Positions 19,267 to 23,782 of a stretch of 23,782 nt of DNA are shown in pieces; within the stretch, counting starts at the first letter, position 1, and each line of letters starts with the position of its first letter. The notes beneath the pieces are model-generated. The model was given only the letters and a program-made list of their open reading frames with translations. It had not been told where the DNA came from and did no database searches. The stretch comes from a virus. The stretch is taken from IMG/VR virus record IMGVR_UViG_3300048826_000084, positions 1 to 23,782 of that record; one strand, given 5' to 3'. A program made the translations under genes and the position numbers.

Positions 19267-20679
19267 TCAGAACAGCGGTTGGTTGTCGGCGATGCGGCAC
19301 TCATGGCAAGCCCCGTACCGCAGGGAAGCTGGGCTCGTGAGTTCCGCGCCGCAGTCGCATGTAGCGGCTGTAGCGGATATATGGCGGGACAGAGGCGGGT
19401 TCTCGTCGGCCTCGGCCGACTCTTTGCCGGGGTCGGAATCGTCGTCGACGACGGCGGCCAGATACCGCGACCAGGCATCGGCGAACTTCGCCCGCGCATA
19501 GCCCTTTACGACGTTGCCGGCGTCATCGCGGAAGTTCGCCGATTTAATGCCGTACCTGCTAAGACGGTGCGCTAGTCCTCTGGCGTTAAGTGCGCTGCCA
19601 TCCCTGTTTATAGATCCCCAAGGACTCTCTAAAAAATCGTTTAACTGAGTTAGTACTGAAGCACTCGCTAAGGAGTCGGCGCCCTGTTTGCGGAAGACCT
19701 CCCGGATATCGGAGAGCAGCAACACGCCGAGGCTAGGTCTGTCTCCCCTAGATGCCGCTACAGCCGCTACAGCCGCTACGCGGGCGGCGTCGGGCCAGTG
19801 GCCGCCGGCTAGTTCGGCGACCGCTAGCAGGGCTTCCCAGACGTCGGCGTGACGGTCTTCGATACCGGCGGGCATCTGCGGCCATTGCTCGCGGGCGTCC
19901 TGCTCGACGATCGCCGACCAGGCGGCGAGGCGGCCGCGCAGCTTCTCGCCTTCGGGCGCGTTGATCCGGTGCCGCCACGGCTCGACGGCTTCGGTCGGCG
20001 CACGCCGGCGCATCCGAATAACCACGCTGCGCGACATGATGGTGTCGGGCAGGTCGTCGAGGCCGGCCATCGCCACAGCGCAATAGGCGGGCAGGTCTTC
20101 GGTTTCAACGAGCCTGCCGCGAACGACGCAGCGGCCGGCGACGGCGCCGTTACGGTGGCCGGCGTTGAGCATCCCGCGAACGTCCTCGTGTTCTTTGGCT
20201 CTCGGCCCGAATACAGTGTCAATCTCGTCATAGAGGATGGTGGGGAGTCCGTCGGGGTCGCTAACTTTGCGGAACAGGTAGGCCGGCGTGGTGTTGACCG
20301 CGTGTACCGGGCGCGGGACGAGCGGCTCGCTGACCTCCAAGGCGCGGGTCTTGCCGCTGGCCGGTTCGGGGCTGAGGAACGCGATCCGCGGGGTGGACTC
20401 CCAGCAGTGCATTAGATGCGTGTGAGCGATCCACAGGGTGTGCGCGTCGAGCGCCCACTCGTCGGGATACGCGACGAACCGGGACAAAAACCCCCTGATG
20501 TCGTCGAGCAGGTCGGCGCCGTCTGGGTCGTCTTCGGCGCCGTCGGGGGCGAAATCAGGCGGCGGGACGTCGGTAGGCGCGTCGACGATGCCGCCGGCGG
20601 CGCCAGACGGGTCGAGTTTCGGCGCGTATTTGCGGCTCTCGCCGATCCGCTTGCCCATGGCGATCAGATCGTCGGTCAT
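19267..20679 (-). CDS. DUF3631-type P-loop ATPase of element 2
   Basis: 470 residues from ATG 20679. Walker A is SPEPASGKT (103-111, Lys110) and Walker B is TILYDEIDTVFG (about 147-158), followed by the family block DVRGMLNAGHRNGA and SRSVVIRMRRRAP. A C-terminal CDCGAELT and CHEC form a likely zinc ribbon, as in the element 1 relative, though the two proteins are well diverged. It is probably a replication or mobilisation ATPase of the element; the family has no settled function that I know of. ATG overlaps the upstream stop; the frame open to 20850 is shadow. Confidence 0.87.
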   Translation of the reverse strand: MTDDLIAMGKRIGESRKYAPKLDPSGAAGGIVDAPTDVPPPDFAPDGAEDDPDGADLLDDIRGFLSRFVAYPDEWALDAHTLWIAHTHLMHCWESTPRIAFLSPEPASGKTRALEVSEPLVPRPVHAVNTTPAYLFRKVSDPDGLPTILYDEIDTVFGPRAKEHEDVRGMLNAGHRNGAVAGRCVVRGRLVETEDLPAYCAVAMAGLDDLPDTIMSRSVVIRMRRRAPTEAVEPWRHRINAPEGEKLRGRLAAWSAIVEQDAREQWPQMPAGIEDRHADVWEALLAVAELAGGHWPDAARVAAVAAVAASRGDRPSLGVLLLSDIREVFRKQGADSLASASVLTQLNDFLESPWGSINRDGSALNARGLAHRLSRYGIKSANFRDDAGNVVKGYARAKFADAWSRYLAAVVDDDSDPGKESAEADENPPLSRHISATAATCDCGAELTSPASLRYGACHECRIADNQPLF

Positions 20680-21059
20680 GCTGCCCACTTCCGGAGCCAT
20701 ACGGGGATCTGGCGGCGGCGCACGGCGGCCGTAGTGTCCGGATCGAATACCGGCGGCAACCCGACAGCGGTCAGGTGCTCGCTCGCGGCGGCGGCGCCGT
20801 CGACCATCCGCGCCGACAGCACCGGACGGGGCCGGCAGCGATGCCGCCAAGGATCACGGCAACCGCAATCGAGGGGGACGGACCGGGCAGCGGCCGGCCG
20901 GCGCCGGCGCAGCTGGGCGGCCAGTGTGTCGCCTGCGCGGTATCGGTGCGCTGGGTTACGCTGAGTTCGGTTGGCGGTGGCGACTTCTAACCGTTGAGAT
21001 CCGGTTCCCTTGCCCGAGGGGGCCGGTTCTTTTTTGGGTGGCTCCCCTCGCGCGGTCAT
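20676..21059 (-). CDS. Hypothetical protein with a Cys cluster, before the ATPase
   Basis: 127 residues from ATG 21059: MTARGEPPKKEPAPSGKGTG, a basic middle, then DCGCRDPWRHRC and a helical end (DGAAAASEHLTAVGLPPVF, IPVWLRKWAA). The Cys cluster may bind metal. ATGA overlaps occur at both ends. Proteins with a DCGCRDPW-like motif seem familiar from mycobacterial prophages next to the DUF3631 gene, though I cannot name the family. Confidence 0.68.
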   Translation of the reverse strand: MTARGEPPKKEPAPSGKGTGSQRLEVATANRTQRNPAHRYRAGDTLAAQLRRRRPAAARSVPLDCGCRDPWRHRCRPRPVLSARMVDGAAAASEHLTAVGLPPVFDPDTTAAVRRRQIPVWLRKWAA

Positions 21060-21220
21060 GTCGCGACCACCTTGGACACCCTCCAGCACGAGCGACAGAC
21101 GCCGCGCCGGATCGTTGCCCGCGTCGACAACAGCCGGCCGCATTCCCGACAATTGGCCGGGGTTTCGGGCGGGGTTATCTGTTGCCGCCGCGACTGGTTG
21201 ACCCACTGCTTACGGCTCAT
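21056..21220 (-). CDS. 54-residue zinc-ribbon protein
   Basis: ATG 21220 to TGA 21056: MSRKQWVNQSRRQQITPPET, then CREC and, 16 residues later, CRSCW. That is a minimal four-Cys zinc ribbon with a basic N-terminus. ATGA overlaps with the excisionase gene upstream and the next gene downstream show that it belongs to the operon. It is probably DNA-binding and is small enough to be missed by automated calling. Confidence 0.65.
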   Translation of the reverse strand: MSRKQWVNQSRRQQITPPETPANCRECGRLLSTRATIRRGVCRSCWRVSKVVAT

Positions 21221-21444
21221 GCGCTCTGGCCGGTCTGCCCGGCCATCACGGCGTCAATTTCGTTGAGGTCAACGCGCAGGACACGCGGACCCATCTGGTA
21301 CCGGGTGAGTCGGCCGTCAGCGAACATCGCCCGGATGGTGATGGGATGAACGCCGACATAGTCGGCGGCCTGCGCCACGGTGGCATACCGGCGGCGACCG
21401 TTGCCGTTGACGGTGTCGAGACGTGCTCGGGTTTGGTTCTTCAT
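21217..21444 (-). CDS. Excisionase-like HTH protein (Xis) of element 2
   Basis: 75 residues. After a basic start, YATVAQAADYVGVHPITIRA forms the HTH and YQMGPRVLRVDLNEIDAVM the wing and last helix, the usual excisionase fold. GGAGATCG precedes the ATG. It is the first gene of the long leftward operon, as in element 1, and lies two genes from the integrase. It probably directs excision and may also act as a regulator, since no repressor is visible. Confidence 0.85.
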   Translation of the reverse strand: MKNQTRARLDTVNGNGRRRYATVAQAADYVGVHPITIRAMFADGRLTRYQMGPRVLRVDLNEIDAVMAGQTGQSA

Positions 21445-21460
21445 TTCGATCTCCAGGCAT

Positions 21461-21487
21461 GAAAAAAGGCCCGGGATCGAAGCCGGC
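21461..21487 (-). terminator. Intrinsic terminator between the integrase unit and xis
   Basis: On the minus strand, GCCGGC...CCCGGGC (about 21486 to 21468) forms an imperfect stem with a bulge and is followed by six T residues (21467-21462). It lies after the 152-residue gene and 17 bases before the xis ATG, so it would separate the integrase unit from the xis operon. The xis promoter must overlap it or lie just upstream in 21488-21520. Confidence 0.6.
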
Positions 21488-21509
21488 TCTCAAGAAGACT
21501 AGCAGTAGT

Positions 21510-21968
21510 TCATATGTCTAGGTGCAATCTTGTGCAGGCTGCGTCGCGCGCCATCTCCAACTGGTCCAGCGTCATCACGATCACCGACTCGCTCGCCTCA
21601 ATGGTGAACACAGCGCGGAACCTGTCATCGGTCGCGATCATCGTCAGCAGGGTTTGCAGCTTGTCGTCATCAGAGCGGTACGACCGCCGGCTGCAATGCG
21701 GTGCCGTACAGATGATTTCGATAGCGAGGCGCCGCAAATCGGGCTCATCGGGGCTAGTCCATTCCGGCCGAAACCATTTCGGGTCGTGGCCGCGCTCCTC
21801 GCCTTCCATCGCCCAGATACGAATAGCGGCTTCGTCGACACTTTCGGCGCCCCACCAGCCGGGCCGGTCGGCGAACCACGGCAACCGAGCGACTCTGTCG
21901 AGTTGGCCGCCGCGACCGCCGTGGTCGCAGACGATGACGAAGTCCGGGTGGCGTTGTCCGCTAGCCAT
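21510..21968 (-). CDS. Hypothetical protein coupled to the integrase of element 2
   Basis: 152 residues: MASGQRHPDFVIVCDHGGRG, then a Trp-rich acidic middle (WFADRPGWWGAESVDEAAIR, WAMEGEERGHDPKWFRPEW), TAPHCSRRSYR, and a helical end (TLDQLEMARDAACTRLHL). The ATG overlaps the integrase stop by 8 bases. The same gene slot is filled by 11990-12457 in element 1. A Cys and a His-Gly-Gly near the N-terminus and a further His-Cys pair could bind metal. The function is unknown; conserved linkage suggests partnership with the integrase. Confidence 0.68.
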   Translation of the reverse strand: MASGQRHPDFVIVCDHGGRGGQLDRVARLPWFADRPGWWGAESVDEAAIRIWAMEGEERGHDPKWFRPEWTSPDEPDLRRLAIEIICTAPHCSRRSYRSDDDKLQTLLTMIATDDRFRAVFTIEASESVIVMTLDQLEMARDAACTRLHLDI

Positions 21969-23160
21969 TGGCGGCCATTTTCGACAGCATCGCCGCTATC
22001 TCGCGGTCCCGGCCTTGCGCCGCGTGCTGGTAGCGCATGGCCGCCGCCGGGCTCGAATGCCCTAGGCGGGCCATCAATTCGGCGATCGTCGCCCCTGACG
22101 CGGCGGCCAGCACCGCCCCCGAATGCCGCAGGTCGTGCCAGCGTAGGTCGTCGCGCCCAACCTTCGCCCGCGCCTTATACCAGTGCCGGTTGAGGGTCGA
22201 CGGCTGCAAATGCCGCGCACTGCTCGCATGGGCAGATTTTTTGTCTATGCGTCCGCCGGATTTTTTACGGGGCACTAAGGCGCCGGCTGGGAAGAGCAGC
22301 GCATCCCGTCCCGTGGCAACGTGTTTCGCTAAATGCGCTTCGACGGCGGGGATGAGGTGCGGCGGGATCGCCACATCACGGACCCCCGCCTCGCTTTTGG
22401 GGCTGGTGACCTCGTAGAGGTACTTCGCGGGGTTGTCGGCGGTGTTGCCGGTTTGTTTGACGCGCACTGCGGCGCGCCGAATGCGAATCACCTCGCCGGC
22501 GACATCAATGTCGCGGCGGCGTAGCTCAATGGTCTCCCCGAAGCGGAGCGCGCACCACGACGCCAGCAGCACCATCAGTTGCAGCCGGTCGGGCATGGCA
22601 GCGGCAAGTTCGGCGATCTCGGCGACGCTGGCGGGCTGGATCTTGTGGACGCGGGTGGCGCGGCCGGCGCCGACGATGCGGGCCGGGTTGGCATCAATCA
22701 GGTCATCGTTAACCGCCGACGCCAAGATGGTGCGCAGCAGGCTGTAGGCGTGGGCCCGCATCGTGGGCTTGTCGGCCAGGGTGGCGGCGTGCCACACCCG
22801 CACATCCTTCGGGGTGATCGCCGACAACTGGCGGTTACCGAACGTCTCGACGAGGTGGTCGTCGAGAAGGGCTTGGTAGTGGGCGCGGGTGCGTGCCTTG
22901 ATGGGGCGGCCGGCCACATGCCGGCCCGCAAGCCACGCCGTCGCGTACACCGAGAAGGTGGCCTTCTCGCGCGCCGCAGCGGGCCCGCGCTCCAATTCGC
23001 GGCGCTTGTCGACGGCCCATTGCTCCGCATCGGCCTTGCGCTCGAAGGTCTTTCCCGCCGAGCATCGGGCACCGCTGGTCGGGTCGGTGTAGCGCACGCT
23101 GTAACGGCCGGACCGCTGCTGGTCGACTTGGGCGAAGCCCCGTTTGTGCCGTCGGGCCAT
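21961..23160 (-). CDS. Tyrosine integrase of element 2
   Basis: 399 residues from ATG 23160, preceded by GAGGAAC; the frame continues to 23256 but has no better start and would cover the arm sites. An N-terminal arm-binding region (RGFAQVDQQRSGRYSVRYTD) precedes the core-binding and catalytic domains. Catalytic residues are Arg206 (ALRFGET), Lys255 (SPKSEAGVRD), His342-x-x-Arg345 (HDLR), His368 (LGHSS) and Tyr377 (RYQHA). An insert (PRKKSGGRIDKKSAHASSAR, about 298-317) is absent from the element 1 integrase. Both enzymes use the same tRNA-Val core but different arm sites. Confidence 0.95.
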   Translation of the reverse strand: MARRHKRGFAQVDQQRSGRYSVRYTDPTSGARCSAGKTFERKADAEQWAVDKRRELERGPAAAREKATFSVYATAWLAGRHVAGRPIKARTRAHYQALLDDHLVETFGNRQLSAITPKDVRVWHAATLADKPTMRAHAYSLLRTILASAVNDDLIDANPARIVGAGRATRVHKIQPASVAEIAELAAAMPDRLQLMVLLASWCALRFGETIELRRRDIDVAGEVIRIRRAAVRVKQTGNTADNPAKYLYEVTSPKSEAGVRDVAIPPHLIPAVEAHLAKHVATGRDALLFPAGALVPRKKSGGRIDKKSAHASSARHLQPSTLNRHWYKARAKVGRDDLRWHDLRHSGAVLAAASGATIAELMARLGHSSPAAAMRYQHAAQGRDREIAAMLSKMAANG

Positions 23161-23179
23161 GCTGGTGTTCCTCGATTCC

Positions 23180-23199
23180 GCTGCCGATGCGCTGCCAAT
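23180..23199 (+). repeat. Element 2 right arm-type site pair
   Basis: GCTGCCGAT (23180-23188) and GCTGCCAAT (23191-23199) start 11 bp apart and match 13820-13839. They lie 20 bases upstream of the integrase ATG and about 120 bases from the core, the same geometry as in element 1. A TGTA repeat with 10-bp spacing follows at about 23225-23240. Confidence 0.68.
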
Positions 23200-23321
23200 G
23201 AGCCTATACGAGGCTGCGTCCAACTGTACGTAATTGTATTGGTGGGCGGCGGACATGTGAGCAGTTCAGAGCCAGTTTTTGCAGGTCAACTGGGATGCTC
23301 GCGGCCATACAGTAAGCCTAC

Positions 23322-23344
23322 TTCAATCCCAGTATCGCGCACCA
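23322..23344 (+). other. attR of element 2 (23-bp tRNA-Val end)
   Basis: The last 23 bases of tRNA-Val including CCA (from TTCAATCCC to CACCA) match exactly; bases on either side do not. The shared core of all three sites is therefore at most 23 bp. What follows should be host DNA or a further inserted segment. Confidence 0.9.
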
Positions 23345-23361
23345 GTGTTTTCGCAGTTCAG

Positions 23362-23377
23362 GGCCTATATCTAGGCC
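23362..23377 (+). terminator. Hairpin beyond attR, original tRNA operon terminator
   Basis: GGCCTA-TATC-TAGGCC is a perfect 6-bp stem 17 bases past the tRNA end copy, a likely terminator of the tRNA operon before integration. A similar hairpin is found just inside element 2 at 13789-13805. Nothing else is recognised between here and 23489. Confidence 0.55.
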
Positions 23378-23489
23378 TGCTCTACAAAATTCGTGACCCC
23401 AACGGAACCGATGCTATTTCGAGGGCGCTCCGCGATCGCTGCTGGCGACGACGGAGCCGAGTCAACGACACCACCTTAGGATTCATCCT

Positions 23490-23782
23490 GTGTGGGCGGA
23501 GATCATCCCGGTGATCATTTCGGGCCTTCTCGGTGCTGGTGTCGCGTCGGTGGTGGCACCATGGTCGAACTGGGGCGTGGAGAAGCGAAGGAGCGACAGG
23601 CAGTATCGGCGCGACTTGATTCGTGACTGGCGAACCGGCATCGCGTCACTAAGTTCGGAAGAGCAGGCGCTCGGGACTATGTGGTACGAGAGTCTTCGTC
23701 CGCATCTGACACAGGATGAGATTCTGAAGGTCGAGGGTGAGTACGTACCTCCTCGTCCTCGAACGTTTGTGGTTCCGGCTGA
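23490..23782 (+). CDS. Start of a membrane-anchored protein, cut by the window edge
   Basis: GTG 23490 opens a frame that reaches the window end (97 complete codons), preceded by TTAGGATT. It begins VWAEIIPVIISGLLGAGVAS, an N-terminal hydrophobic helix, then a basic-charged segment (EKRRSDRQYRRDLIRDWRTG) that should lie in the cytoplasm, and a soluble part with TMWYESLRPHLTQDEILKVE. Single-helix proteins with this opening are common and mostly uncharacterised. It is outside element 2; whether it is core genome or a further island cannot be told from this piece. Confidence 0.6.
   Translation, partial: MWAEIIPVIISGLLGAGVASVVAPWSNWGVEKRRSDRQYRRDLIRDWRTGIASLSSEEQALGTMWYESLRPHLTQDEILKVEGEYVPPRPRTFVVPA

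Larger units (their letters stand above)
13774..23344. mobile_element. Element 2: integrative satellite-like element
   Basis: It is bounded by the att copies at 13744-13773 and 23322-23344, about 9.6 kb. It has its own integrase next to the right boundary, an excisionase-like gene, a DUF3631-type ATPase, several Cys-rich small genes, a lone P27-like terminase small subunit, and a cargo block with a protease and two lipoproteins. No large terminase, portal, capsid, tail, lysis or repressor gene is visible. Its proteins differ clearly from those of element 1, so it is not a simple duplication. Confidence 0.88.

Noticed and set aside
22579-23514. 311-residue plus-strand ORF over the integrase and attR
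   Set aside because: It is antisense to the integrase and crosses the arm sites and the att core.
1-23782. CRISPR array, rRNA or insertion sequence
   Set aside because: No regularly spaced repeats, rRNA sequence, DDE transposase or IS terminal repeats were seen.

Overview
The window is GC-rich actinobacterial DNA, most likely from a non-tuberculous Mycobacterium. It opens with a tRNA-Gly(GCC) / tRNA-Cys(GCA) / tRNA-Val(GAC) cluster, which I recall as the attachment locus of the phiRv2 prophage-like element in M. tuberculosis. Two different integrative elements sit head to tail in the tRNA-Val gene. The 3' end of the tRNA is present three times: in the intact gene (273-302), between the elements (13744-13773) and at the far end (23322-23344). 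Each element has its tyrosine integrase beside its right att site, and a pair of putative integrase arm sites lies at matching distances from the core at each end.

Element 1 (about 301-13773) has a plus-strand left arm with three small overlapping genes (409-1488), a palindrome-rich control region (1489-1909) and a second tyrosine recombinase fused to a cysteine-rich tail (1910-3106). The rest reads leftward from the integrase: a small Cys-rich gene, an excisionase-like HTH gene, a DUF3631-type ATPase, a run of tightly overlapping small genes, an HNH endonuclease, and small and large terminase subunits. I see no portal, capsid, protease, tail, lysis or classical repressor gene, so it looks like a phage satellite carrying its own DNA-packaging module.

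Element 2 (about 13774-23344) has a left cargo segment: a lipoprotein gene divergent from a trypsin-like serine protease gene and a second lipoprotein gene. A short operon with a P27-like terminase small subunit follows, then an AT-rich control region (about 16917-17284). A long leftward operon comes next, starting with an excisionase-like gene and continuing through Cys-rich zinc-ribbon proteins and a second DUF3631-type ATPase. The integrase and a small partner gene form a separate unit ended by a likely intrinsic terminator. A lone TerS plus int/xis/ATPase recalls satellites that redirect a helper phage's packaging.

The last 440 bases lie outside element 2. They hold a hairpin that was probably the original tRNA-operon terminator and the start of an unidentified membrane-anchored protein cut by the window edge. 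All function calls come from reading the sequence and from memory of families; no database search was made.
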